Shown piece after piece: positions 10,235 through 19,538 of a DNA stretch of 45,883 nucleotides (positions within the stretch are counted from its first letter, which is position 1; every line of letters begins with the position of its first letter). The notes under the pieces are model-generated. The model worked only from the letters and a program-made list of their open reading frames with translations. It ran no database searches and had not been told where the DNA came from. The translations under genes and the position numbers were made by a program. Source of the stretch: Candidatus Poseidoniales archaeon (GTDB lineage Archaea > Thermoplasmatota > Poseidoniia > Poseidoniales > Poseidoniaceae); contig QQRW01000028.1 of assembly GCA_003602605.1 (NCBI GenBank), positions 169,129 through 215,011 of the forward strand, written 5' to 3'.

Positions 10235-10687
10235 ATGTCCGGTGAAGATGCATCCGCAGTGGATGGAATGGTGACGCTGCAAGAACGGATGGTCAACTTG
10301 ATCAACCAACTCAATATGCCACTCATTGAGGTCAGTCTCGTACTTAGTAAACACATTGCAGGCCTATCTCGTTCGCTCGATGAGCACATCAATGCAACGC
10401 AGCAACAGTTTCCCGAGACGGTAACCCATCCATGGCCTATTCAGAACGGTGGCGGCGAGGATTCAAGCTTCCAGTTTGATTTGGAAAAAATCTTCAAGAT
10501 TATCGACGAGGACAGAATGGATATCTTAGCGACACTTATTCGTGTCACTTTGGTTGAGATTGATGCCTCAATTGCAGAGGGGCTTCTCGCTTTACGGCCT
10601 TGGGAGGCGCTTTCAAGAACACAGTTGTCGAACGCTAAGAGCCCTGGGCAATTGTTTTCACCTCTCGAGATTCCTGATGAGTGGTAA
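10235..10687 (+). CDS. Hypothetical protein, mostly helical, 150 aa
   Basis: ORF 10 bp downstream of the surface protein, same strand, no competing ORF of better quality. Confidence 0.65.
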   Translation: MSGEDASAVDGMVTLQERMVNLINQLNMPLIEVSLVLSKHIAGLSRSLDEHINATQQQFPETVTHPWPIQNGGGEDSSFQFDLEKIFKIIDEDRMDILATLIRVTLVEIDASIAEGLLALRPWEALSRTQLSNAKSPGQLFSPLEIPDEW

Positions 10688-10723
10688 GCAATGGTTTGAA
10701 AATAACCACCCCTACGGCATATC

Positions 10724-11515
10724 ATGGAACGACTTCACCGCATTGGCTTCGGTTTGCTTGTTCTCCTCATGATGCCGGCACTTTCTGGTTGTCTTGGCTC
10801 CGATGGTACTCTTGGGATTCCAGAACGCAAAGGAATTCCTGGGGGATTGACCCTTGCGTGCTTGGACAGTTCGAAATACACTTCGATGACCGTCGAAATT
10901 GATTATGAGCCGGGTTATCTGCCAGAACCTACGTCAACAGACATGCTAAAACAACGACTTGAATCTGTTTGTGACAAACCTAACGGTATCAATTTTCAAT
11001 TTACGGAGACAGATTTTTCCAACGATGTGACTTGGTCTGCTAATGATGTCCGTAATTTGGGTGACGAAGCCAAGGCTGTCCCACCTCAATCAGGTTCGAC
11101 GCTGACCTGGCAGATCTTATTCCCTGCTGGAACGTACGAAGATACCAGCGTTCTGGGTGTCGCAGTCGATGCTTCGACGGTTGCGATTTTCAAAGACTCT
11201 ATCGACGATGCGGAGAATATATTCCGTAGGCCTTCTGCAGAGAAGATTGAAAACAGTGTTCTAATACATGAGGTCGGACACCTCCTGGGATTAGTCAATT
11301 TGGTGTACACCTCTCCAGCTGACCACGAAGACAGTTCACATCCAGGACACTCAAACAATGAAGATTCCGTCATGTATTGGGCGATTGAATCATCAAGCAT
11401 TGCGAATTTCTTTGACAATGATTTACCAACAGAATTTGACACTGACGATCTCAATGACTTGTCCGGACTCGCAGATGGAAGCATCGAGTGCACTGATCAA
11501 CTCTGGCGACCTTAA
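10724..11515 (+). CDS. Putative lipoprotein zinc metallopeptidase (metzincin-like)
   Basis: Signal peptide with lipobox (LLVLLMMPALSGCLG); HEVGHLLGLVN zinc-binding helix and downstream SVMYW resembling a Met-turn. Confidence 0.7.
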   Translation: MERLHRIGFGLLVLLMMPALSGCLGSDGTLGIPERKGIPGGLTLACLDSSKYTSMTVEIDYEPGYLPEPTSTDMLKQRLESVCDKPNGINFQFTETDFSNDVTWSANDVRNLGDEAKAVPPQSGSTLTWQILFPAGTYEDTSVLGVAVDASTVAIFKDSIDDAENIFRRPSAEKIENSVLIHEVGHLLGLVNLVYTSPADHEDSSHPGHSNNEDSVMYWAIESSSIANFFDNDLPTEFDTDDLNDLSGLADGSIECTDQLWRP

Positions 11516-11919
11516 TCCTGTGGCTTGGCTATCAACTGCGTGGCGACTCTCCATGCATCGAAGATTGAATAGAGCCATAAGCCAACCCAAAGTACGATTG
11601 TTAGCGCAAGAGGTATTTGCAAGAGTGACCAGTCGAACGCTTTGCGATGTTGTCGGTTTACATGTTGACCGAGGAACAAAAAAGGTACACTAGCGACCAG
11701 AGCGGTGAAAAGTGGGCGTAAAGTGCCCCACGCACCAACACCAAAAGTGAATTCTTTCCAGATTTCACGAAGGAGTCGAACAGGCCTCAAATTCGAGAGA
11801 CTCTCACTTTCCTCCTCTGGAGTCAATGAAATTTCATCAGCCGAATCCATGCTCCCCACACTACGACGTAGCGGCTCCTGTTTGTCAAGATGACGCAAGA
11901 TGTGAGGCAAGAGAATCAA
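11512..11919 (-). CDS. Small integral membrane protein (about 2 TM)
   Basis: Hydrophobic segments LRPLFTALVASVPFLFLG and LLQIPLALTIVLWVGLWLYSIFDAW. An internal Met (MDSADE, 11850) is an alternative start. Confidence 0.6.
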   Translation of the reverse strand: MILLPHILRHLDKQEPLRRSVGSMDSADEISLTPEEESESLSNLRPVRLLREIWKEFTFGVGAWGTLRPLFTALVASVPFLFLGQHVNRQHRKAFDWSLLQIPLALTIVLWVGLWLYSIFDAWRVATQLIAKPQD

Positions 11920-11943
11920 AAACCCTCACCTCACCGACCATTC

Positions 11944-12981
11944 ATGGCTCGAGTATTGGTTACGGGATTTGAGCCGTTTGGTGACAATTCGAGGAATATC
12001 TCGATGGAGGTTTTGTCACAAATCCCCAAACTTTTGGATTTCATCGACCCATGGACAGATTTACGGGCCAGTGAAATGGAACCAATTCATGCATCGATTG
12101 AGACAAAGATTCTCTCTGTGGATGAAAAGGGAGCCAACATTGTCTCGAACCTTCTTTCATCAGGGGAGACTTGGGATGCTATCGTTCATCTCGGTCTGTG
12201 CGAATCTTGTGAAGTTCCGAAAATCGAAACACGGGCACAAAACAAGATGAGCATGCGGATTCCCGACAACTCAGGCCGCAAGATTTCTGAGGGAAGTTTG
12301 TCACAAGACGGAGATTTGAATGTCTCAGTGCCCGTGGAAACTTGGGTGAAGCAAGGACTTGATGTCGGTTGGGAACTCTCCGTTAATGCTGGCACCTTCG
12401 TATGTAATGAGACATTCTACAGGACACTTCAAACCCTCGAACGTCAAGATATGGCACAGACTCCGTGCCTTTTCATCCACTTACCGGATTTCGAAAACTG
12501 CACACTTGTCGATGCTTCACTTCTCATTCTCGAGATCATTCAGAGAATGTTGTTTCGACCTGTTCTCTCTGTCGTAGGCGGCCTTTTTACTCGCGACGGC
12601 ACTTACCTCATAGCACGGCGTGCCCAACATGAAAAGCATCCTGGGAAGTGGGAGTTTCCTGGTGGGAAAGTCGAGGTCGGTGAATCCTTAGAACAGGCCA
12701 TCGTTCGAGAATTCAATGAAGAACTAAGTTGGAATGTTCGTGCTAGCCCATCAATTGGAATTTGGCATCATTCACTGGAAAAGTTCGATATCGCTTTGAA
12801 CATCCTTCCAGTTGAGTTTACGGGTACGCTGCCAGATGAACACGACAGAAGCGGTTGGACATCACACGATGCGCTGGCTTGGAGATCGATCGACGATGAT
12901 TCTGAACTTGATTGGCTCGGGAATGACGAGGAAGTTGTACTCTGGATGAGAGAAACTGGATATATATCTACACCCAAGTAG
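11944..12981 (+). CDS. Pyrrolidone-carboxylate peptidase (C15-like) fused to Nudix hydrolase
   Basis: MARVLVTGFEPFGDNSRN start, IETRAQN...IPDNSG, NAGTFVCN and FIHLP blocks typical of pyroglutamyl peptidase, followed by a Nudix box GKVEVGESLEQAIVREFNEEL. ATG at 11944 preferred over 11890. Confidence 0.85.
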   Translation: MARVLVTGFEPFGDNSRNISMEVLSQIPKLLDFIDPWTDLRASEMEPIHASIETKILSVDEKGANIVSNLLSSGETWDAIVHLGLCESCEVPKIETRAQNKMSMRIPDNSGRKISEGSLSQDGDLNVSVPVETWVKQGLDVGWELSVNAGTFVCNETFYRTLQTLERQDMAQTPCLFIHLPDFENCTLVDASLLILEIIQRMLFRPVLSVVGGLFTRDGTYLIARRAQHEKHPGKWEFPGGKVEVGESLEQAIVREFNEELSWNVRASPSIGIWHHSLEKFDIALNILPVEFTGTLPDEHDRSGWTSHDALAWRSIDDDSELDWLGNDEEVVLWMRETGYISTPK

Positions 12982-13483
12982 CTGCTTCTCCATCCGTTCC
13001 CATTGCATTTTCATCTTTGATGCCTCGTGGGACTGCATCACGCCCCTTGTGCCATGTTGCAGCCTCAATCCAATCACCTAAGTTTTCACCTTCAAGGTGT
13101 ACGGTTATAACTCCTCCAAGTGGATGTTCACCCGGCAGTGGAAAGGCCACTTTTCCAACAATCGCTGCTTGTCGTAGTATGGCAAAATGTGTTTTGGAGC
13201 CATCGAATGAAGCGGTCATGGCATCCAAAGCAGTATCAAGAATACGTTGTTCGTGTAAAAGTTTGAGAAATGTACCTAGCGGCACGCTCTCTGAACTCCA
13301 GACTGCGTCGCTGGCCTGCCCAAGTTTCGGATTTTCCGGATGTGCTGGAATTGGAAAATCAGGGAATATTGCGAGGAGAGATGCTTCGACAAGCTGTGGT
13401 ACATCTGCACCTTGCAGTGTCGTTTCAATGCGAATCTGCAAGTTTTCATTTACGCCGTTTAGACGCAACAGTGGTTCTTGCAT
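12968..13483 (-). CDS. UPF0201/DUF54-like putative RNA-binding protein
   Basis: LQIRIETTLQGADVPQLVEASLLAIFP...LLHEQRILDTALDAMTASFDGSKTHFAILRQAAIVGKVAFPLPGEHPLGGVITVHLEG resembles the archaeal UPF0201 family. Start at MQEPLLRL (13483) preferred over 13654 because it removes the overlap with the divergent glycosyltransferase. Confidence 0.7.
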   Translation of the reverse strand: MQEPLLRLNGVNENLQIRIETTLQGADVPQLVEASLLAIFPDFPIPAHPENPKLGQASDAVWSSESVPLGTFLKLLHEQRILDTALDAMTASFDGSKTHFAILRQAAIVGKVAFPLPGEHPLGGVITVHLEGENLGDWIEAATWHKGRDAVPRGIKDENAMGTDGEAATWV

Positions 13484-13572
13484 GGTCCTGCCAACAGCCT
13501 CTTGCACATGAACATGCCTTTCAAGTTCATTTTCAGGGAACAGGTGAAAGAGGTGAGCATACACGGGAGGGT

Positions 13573-14604
13573 ATGGGTGATTCAGGACCGGTGATTGCAA
13601 CCGTTGTGCCAGTTCTGAACGAAGCGTCTTACATCGAAGCATGTCTGAAATCACTTATTGAGCAAAGTCTGTCTCCTGAACAGCATATGGTCCTCGTCTT
13701 TGATGGAGGCTCAACGGATTCGACTCGAAACATCGTCGAGAGAATGATTTTGTTGAGTGAAAATGCAAGTGGACCTCGTATCGAATTGCACGATAATCCC
13801 GGAAGATTTGTTTCTCAAGCAAGAAATTTGGCTCTTGACATTCTTCCGGCCTCTGTTCAATTCATAGTAGAGATGATTGGCCATTCAACTGTCGATCAAG
13901 ACCATCTTGAATTACGACTCAGCGAATGGAAGTTGATACAAGAGGAACATCCGAAACCTCTCGGTGCTGTTGGAGTAAAGGTCTTACCTCGGCAAGGGAA
14001 GCACGGACGTGTAGAATCGTGGATTGAAGGTTGCCTCAAATCACCTTTTGGAAGTGGTAATGGACAATTCGACGGCTTCAACAAGCGTGGCCTTACACAG
14101 GTTCCGGCCTTCGCAATGCATTCACGTGAAGCTGTCGAATCTGTTCAGGGATGGGATGTTGATTTCATCACCAGTCAAGACAGCGACCTATCAATGCGGC
14201 TCCTCAACGCAGGCTTTGTTCTTGCCAGAACACCTTTGACGCATGTTCGTATGGTCAAGCGCTCCAGTTTAGGGAAGTGGTGGAAAATGGGGCATCGATA
14301 TGGTTTTTGGCGAATGAAAATCCTGAGAAAGTATCCAAAACGAACGAGTTTTCGTGAATTTTTGCCTTGGTTTGGGGCTTTGTGCACAGGCACTCTTCTC
14401 GCTCTTCATTCACCGTATTCAGGTGTGCTACCGATATGTTACCTTACGGTTTTATTTCTTGAAGGTCTGCGTAGTGCACTAATTTCTAGACGTTTTTCAT
14501 CGGTTTTTGGTGTGCCTCTCTGTCTCATCATGCTACATTCCAGCTTCTCCGTCGGTCTTCTGGATGGGTTACTTCGGAAAGGCCGCACTCCGAAGGATCG
14601 TTGA
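13573..14604 (+). CDS. Family 2-type glycosyltransferase, membrane-associated
   Basis: VIATVVPVLNEASYIEACLKSLIEQ...VLVFDGGSTDSTRNIVE GT-A fold signature; C-terminal hydrophobic segments. ATG at 13573 chosen over the 13270 ORF start. Confidence 0.85.
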   Translation: MGDSGPVIATVVPVLNEASYIEACLKSLIEQSLSPEQHMVLVFDGGSTDSTRNIVERMILLSENASGPRIELHDNPGRFVSQARNLALDILPASVQFIVEMIGHSTVDQDHLELRLSEWKLIQEEHPKPLGAVGVKVLPRQGKHGRVESWIEGCLKSPFGSGNGQFDGFNKRGLTQVPAFAMHSREAVESVQGWDVDFITSQDSDLSMRLLNAGFVLARTPLTHVRMVKRSSLGKWWKMGHRYGFWRMKILRKYPKRTSFREFLPWFGALCTGTLLALHSPYSGVLPICYLTVLFLEGLRSALISRRFSSVFGVPLCLIMLHSSFSVGLLDGLLRKGRTPKDR

Positions 14605-14653
14605 TGCATCCAAGCAACTTATGCCAACATACTTGAGTGAAGTATGAAAGCGC

Positions 14654-15649
14654 ATGTTGTTCACCATGGCGAAAGAGCGTTCAGTCACTGCCCGTGGTGT
14701 TGCGATATTGCCACTCATGCTCATGGGTGCCGTTCACCTGTCGGTCACGCCGCTTCGCCAAATTTTTGAGATTGAGCCACTTTTCATGTACGCGTGGTAT
14801 GGCATTGCAGTGATACTCGGTTTTGTCTTGTTTCGAAAAACACGTACTGTGCGGGATTTTGAGTATCATCGATCTCAAACTATGAAGTCAATGAAAAAGG
14901 TGTATCAGGCTGAAGAAGCAGGTGTTTGGCAAACGAATGTTCAACTAGATGGCAACTTGAGTTCTGAAGGAAAATTAGCATTGCAGAGGCAGGTCGCCAG
15001 TATTGACAAGGAGACGCCGGAACTTGAACTGCATGAAGATGACACGGTCGAAGTTGACCTCTTGCTCGAATCGAAACAAGTTCGCACAGCAAACCGCAGA
15101 GTTTCCGGTGATGAAATGTTTGGGGATGAAAAAGTCCACTCAACAATCGGAGCCAAGCGTAGAGCATCTCCAATGGATGCCTTCCTGGATTTCGTCGGGG
15201 CACTTTTTGGTCGCGGCAATGCTGATGTAATCCGAGAAGAACGACGACAAGCAGCACTTCGTGCGGCCTCGACTGCCGCACCAGTAACCGCACAACGGCC
15301 AGTTGCTCCGATGCGCACCAGTTCAAACAGCGACAGTTCGGAATTGAAAATGACGTCAATGAGCGATGACGGTGGGATTGACTCGGTTGTTACTGAATCG
15401 GGTACAAGTCTTTCAAACACCCAAGAGATGTTAGGGCCAGTTGACACGACGTACGCATGGGATTCAACTCCCGCTCCATCGAATCAGGGAAGTATTGAGG
15501 AGATGGCCATGATGGGCACTGCCCAGTTTTCCAGCGTACCGGTTGCTAATGTTGCACCTCCACCACCATCTGGAAAACGCTGCAGAGGGTGCAGTGCGGT
15601 TATTCCGCCCGGAGAACCGTTCTGCCTTCATTGTGGACTTGACGCCTGA
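14654..15649 (+). CDS. Membrane protein with C-terminal zinc ribbon
   Basis: Two N-terminal TM segments (GVAILPLMLMGAVHLSV; LFMYAWYGIAVILGFVLF), disordered middle, C-terminal CRGCSAVIPPGEPFCLHCG. Confidence 0.7.
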   Translation: MLFTMAKERSVTARGVAILPLMLMGAVHLSVTPLRQIFEIEPLFMYAWYGIAVILGFVLFRKTRTVRDFEYHRSQTMKSMKKVYQAEEAGVWQTNVQLDGNLSSEGKLALQRQVASIDKETPELELHEDDTVEVDLLLESKQVRTANRRVSGDEMFGDEKVHSTIGAKRRASPMDAFLDFVGALFGRGNADVIREERRQAALRAASTAAPVTAQRPVAPMRTSSNSDSSELKMTSMSDDGGIDSVVTESGTSLSNTQEMLGPVDTTYAWDSTPAPSNQGSIEEMAMMGTAQFSSVPVANVAPPPPSGKRCRGCSAVIPPGEPFCLHCGLDA

Positions 15650-15715
15650 ATCGATGAATTTTGAGCGTGATGTTGAAAGAGGACTTCACTTCCCGTAGAC
15701 TTGTTCGGTGAGCAC

Positions 15716-16843
15716 ATGTCAGAGAAACGTGACTATTACGAAGTTCTCGGTGTGGATAAACAAGCAACATCAGCAGAACTCAAGAATGCTTTCCGTAGCC
15801 TTGCTCGCAAGTATCACCCAGATAGAAGTGAAGAAGAGAATGCAGAGGACATGTTCAAGGAAATCCAAGAAGCATATGCAGTTCTCTCCGATGACGAAAA
15901 GCGCGCACAGTACGACCGTTTCGGTCACAACGGCCCGGGCGGTTCACCGTTCGGTGGTTTTGGAGGCGGTGGATTCAATATCAATCTTGAAGACATTCTT
16001 GGTGGTGACTTCTTTTCCAATATATTTGGTGGAGGCGGTAGTGGTTCTCGACGTTCTCGCCGCAGAGGTTCAGACATCCGGATGATTCACACAGTTGATA
16101 TGTTCAAGATCTATGAAGGCAGTACCGAAGAAGTTGAAGTTGACCTTCCAGTCGCATGTACTCTTTGCGATGGGACGGGTGCAAAGGATGGTAAAACTTC
16201 GGAATGCAGTGACTGCAGTGGTCAAGGACGCGTCCGAATGCGACAACAAGTTGGACCATTTGTTCAAGATGTTGTTCGAGAATGCCCCTCATGCGGAGGC
16301 ACTGGTAGTTCAGCTGATGAATCATGTTCTCCGTGCAGGGGCAACGGTAAGGTGACGAAATCGACCACGCTTCGCTTCAATATTCCAGCCGGTGCTGAAG
16401 CAGGCACACGCCTGCGAATGCGTGGCAGAGGAGAACCAGCACCTCAAGGTAGAGGCGAAGATGGGGATTTGTTCATCGAAATTGACATTGAGCCTCACCC
16501 ATGGTTTGAACGGTCCAGTGCAGACCTCATCATGTCTCTGCCGCTCGGTTATTCTGATTTGGTCCTTGGAACAACCGTGACCATTCAACACGTCGACGGA
16601 AAAGACCTGAACATTAAGGTGCCAGCGTATTCCAATTCAGGAGATACCCTCGAAATACGAAAACGTGGTCTACCTCGGAGCAGAGGTAGCGGCCGTGGCG
16701 ATGTCGTTGTTCTCCTAAAATTGCACATGCCGAAAAAGGTTGACAAGAAATCGAAAAAGGCTCTACAGGATTTGAAGTCAGTTCTCGCACCAAAGGATAT
16801 TTTAGAACGCATCAAGGATGATGCCAAGGACCGACGCAACTGA
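15716..16843 (+). CDS. dnaJ: Molecular chaperone DnaJ
   Basis: J domain with HPD (YYEVLGVDKQATSAELKNAFRSLARKYHPD), G/F-rich region, four CxxCxGxG-type motifs (CTLCDGTG, CSDCSGQG, CPSCGGTG, CSPCRGNG). Confidence 0.97.
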   Translation: MSEKRDYYEVLGVDKQATSAELKNAFRSLARKYHPDRSEEENAEDMFKEIQEAYAVLSDDEKRAQYDRFGHNGPGGSPFGGFGGGGFNINLEDILGGDFFSNIFGGGGSGSRRSRRRGSDIRMIHTVDMFKIYEGSTEEVEVDLPVACTLCDGTGAKDGKTSECSDCSGQGRVRMRQQVGPFVQDVVRECPSCGGTGSSADESCSPCRGNGKVTKSTTLRFNIPAGAEAGTRLRMRGRGEPAPQGRGEDGDLFIEIDIEPHPWFERSSADLIMSLPLGYSDLVLGTTVTIQHVDGKDLNIKVPAYSNSGDTLEIRKRGLPRSRGSGRGDVVVLLKLHMPKKVDKKSKKALQDLKSVLAPKDILERIKDDAKDRRN

Positions 16844-16932
16844 TTTAGTGATCATTTTGTCTTCAAAATCCCATTGTTGGATGACATGAATATCGGATAA
16901 GTCTTCATAACCTCCAAACCTTTGGGAGATTC

Positions 16933-17232
16933 ATGTCCGAGAAGCGTGTACTGCGCAAGGTGAAGAAACTAGCTTCTCGAATTCATGACAAAATCGAAGA
17001 AGTTCGTGATGTCATGGAAGACTTGGAAATCGAGTTTGAATTACTCCAAAATCAAATTACAAAACTTGAATCCAAAAAGGGCTCGTCTCGTGAGGAAAAA
17101 ATCAGCAAGAAAAAGTCAACATCGCGCGCCGTTAACGACGCGAAGGATGAATCCGAAGCAGACGATGATGAAGATGATGATCTGCTCGACTTGGAGAACA
17201 CTTCAGTTGTGACCGTTCGTCCTAAGTTCTGA
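16933..17232 (+). CDS. Small coiled-coil protein with acidic C-terminal region
   Basis: Heptad-like IHDKIEEVRDVMEDLEIEFELLQNQITKLESKK then EADDDEDDDLLDLE. Confidence 0.6.
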   Translation: MSEKRVLRKVKKLASRIHDKIEEVRDVMEDLEIEFELLQNQITKLESKKGSSREEKISKKKSTSRAVNDAKDESEADDDEDDDLLDLENTSVVTVRPKF

Positions 17233-17276
17233 GCAACGTCAGCTCCTGAATTCAATCCCATGGTTGTTTTAATTTT

Positions 17277-19514
17277 TCATTCTTCTTCAAACGATTTGAT
17301 TTGAAGTGTTGAAGGAATTCTTGCTGCTGTCGGTTCACCATCCATGCGTCCGTTGAGTTCGACATCGACAGTGTTAGCAGTGCCACTGATTTCTACCATG
17401 ATGAATGTTCGATTTCCATTTGCCATTGTGTCAAGGAATACTTCCTCTCCTCGATTTAGGAATCTCGGTTCAACATTTTCGACATTCCAAGCCTGACCTA
17501 CAGGTGCATCAAATCGTAGTGCTGCTAAATCCCAGTTGCCTTCAACAATGTGAATTCCAACCATGAGTGGTGTTGCATCTTCAGACTTGGCAATCCTTCG
17601 GTCGAGTTTCCATACCGCCATTGCAACGGTATCTGTGCGGTAGTCAAGATCAGGTTTGCCCCATGCCGAGTTTGCTTCGTCCCATGACAGCAATGTCACG
17701 GCTTGAAGGGCTCGTGCAAGACTTGCACGCGATTGCTTTGGTGTAGTCTCCCCTGAATCTAATTGCGATTTATACCAAGCGAGTTGCTCAGATTTCATCG
17801 AGAATTCACGAGCTGTTTTCGAATTGCGATATTGGACCAAGCCAAAGTACAGGACAGGTAAAAGGAACAACGACCCAAGGAAGAAACGCGCCCTCACCCC
17901 CCACTTCTGAGCATTTTCATCCGGCGGGAAATACGGTTCCTCACCTTCATCAATTTCCAAGTAGGTCGACGATAAGAAATATGCTATTGCAGGCGCATCT
18001 TCTCCCCAAGGATGTGGTGTGCTGTTGGTCGCATCGACAATTGCCACACGGAGGAAATGTGTCCCTGGCCCCACCTCCAGCGACGCCTGAATTTTACCGT
18101 TCGAGTAGACACTCCGACGAGAATCAATGACTTCCCAAGATTCTTGGTCCATGTTCCAGACCTCCACCTCAAATTGCTCGATGCTTGTGCTTTCAAGAGT
18201 GAAGCGGATGAGGTGCTCCGATTCTTCCCATCCGTTTACTTCTAGCCGATATACATCTGCAGTATCATGAACGGCAAGGGTCATTTGGCCTTCAACTGGC
18301 CCTGACTCTAGATTCATCAATGGCCATGAGGTGTTGTCACTCTGCTGGGACAGAGGCCGGACAGAAGGTGCTTCAAGGCCGGAGCTGATGTCCGAGAAAT
18401 CTTCGACCATCAAGTCAACATAATGAACTGGAGAGTCAAAATGAACACGAACTGCACTAATGTTCGGGTATGGATAAAAGGTGTATGCCGTATCGAAAGT
18501 GATGTTCTTTCCAGCACCCAATATCCATGTTCCACCAACGAGTTGGTCTACGGTGATCGATGTGTTCGTAAATAACGGCTCGAATGTGAATTTCTCGGTA
18601 TCATCCATCGTAAGCATTGCCGTAGTGGAATGATGTCCTACAAAGTGCATGAGTTCTAAACTTTCGGTGAGCTGAAGGGATGCGTTGTGAGCATACAGCA
18701 TCGTTTTGATGGCCCATGCAGTACCAGCAATACTTGCCTCAATCTTCACCACAGCTCGACCTGACTCATCAAAGAACCAATGACCATTATCGCTGTTCAT
18801 TGTCGGACTTATTCCCTGAGACTGGATTAATTCGTTACCATGCAAATTTTCACTCGAATCACTTTGAAAGTAGACTGAAATCTCAAGGCCATTTGTGGCG
18901 TGCATTGGCTGGAGTTCAAGTGTATCTCCACTTTCCACATTGAACACTACATACTCCGAACCAGATTGCTCGTGAACTCCCGTGATGAAGTCGTGGGATG
19001 AATATTCACCGTTCGGCACACCGTTAAGATGTCCTCTGGTTGGTTGAATACATTCGGTGATATTGGAGCAGTACTCAACGGTCTCAGCCTCTACAACTTC
19101 AGATGGGGCTGGGCGTACCGTTGGGAAGGACTCGTTAATTGATTCGATCAAGGAATAGTACACATTTTCTTCAATTGGTGAATGTATACTGAGTGCAACA
19201 TTGCCACTTGCAGCGGCTTGAACAGTAAGGGCATCAGTGGATTGGTAGGTCGTCCCGGCGAGATTCATTTCAGCAGTGCATTGTTGGCATTCAAGGACGA
19301 GACTGGTCCAATGCCCTTCTTCTATGGTCCATTGACGCGTGTGGTTGTCGACTCCGTTCGACGAATATCCGGTAATTCGCCCGTCCGTATGGATGGAGTC
19401 TCCGCCTCCATTTTCCGCTGCTACGAAGGGTACAGGGTAAAATGAAAGAATGCAGAGTAAGCATGTCAAGAACACACCAGTGCTCATCCGACGCAGTGAC
19501 ATGTTGCCGTCCAT
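17277..19514 (-). CDS. Secreted/membrane-anchored surface protein with ~190 aa cytoplasmic domain
   Basis: N-terminal signal (MSTGVFLTCLLCILSFYPVPFVAAENGG), ectodomain, TM (FFLGSLFLLPVLYFGLVQYRNSK) followed by a folded-looking C-terminal region. MSLRRMS (19502) is an alternative start. Confidence 0.8.
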   Translation of the reverse strand: MDGNMSLRRMSTGVFLTCLLCILSFYPVPFVAAENGGGDSIHTDGRITGYSSNGVDNHTRQWTIEEGHWTSLVLECQQCTAEMNLAGTTYQSTDALTVQAAASGNVALSIHSPIEENVYYSLIESINESFPTVRPAPSEVVEAETVEYCSNITECIQPTRGHLNGVPNGEYSSHDFITGVHEQSGSEYVVFNVESGDTLELQPMHATNGLEISVYFQSDSSENLHGNELIQSQGISPTMNSDNGHWFFDESGRAVVKIEASIAGTAWAIKTMLYAHNASLQLTESLELMHFVGHHSTTAMLTMDDTEKFTFEPLFTNTSITVDQLVGGTWILGAGKNITFDTAYTFYPYPNISAVRVHFDSPVHYVDLMVEDFSDISSGLEAPSVRPLSQQSDNTSWPLMNLESGPVEGQMTLAVHDTADVYRLEVNGWEESEHLIRFTLESTSIEQFEVEVWNMDQESWEVIDSRRSVYSNGKIQASLEVGPGTHFLRVAIVDATNSTPHPWGEDAPAIAYFLSSTYLEIDEGEEPYFPPDENAQKWGVRARFFLGSLFLLPVLYFGLVQYRNSKTAREFSMKSEQLAWYKSQLDSGETTPKQSRASLARALQAVTLLSWDEANSAWGKPDLDYRTDTVAMAVWKLDRRIAKSEDATPLMVGIHIVEGNWDLAALRFDAPVGQAWNVENVEPRFLNRGEEVFLDTMANGNRTFIMVEISGTANTVDVELNGRMDGEPTAARIPSTLQIKSFEEE

Positions 19515-19538
19515 ATATGACCCTGTGAAGTATGCTCT

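Noticed and set aside
13017-13511. 164 aa plus-strand ORF
   Set aside because: Antisense to the UPF0201-like gene, which has recognisable family motifs.
16912-16928. CTCCAAA-CC-TTTGGGAG inverted repeat before the 99 aa coiled-coil gene
   Set aside because: Loop is too short for the full stem and it contains a bulge; only a weak 5' leader hairpin, could be chance.
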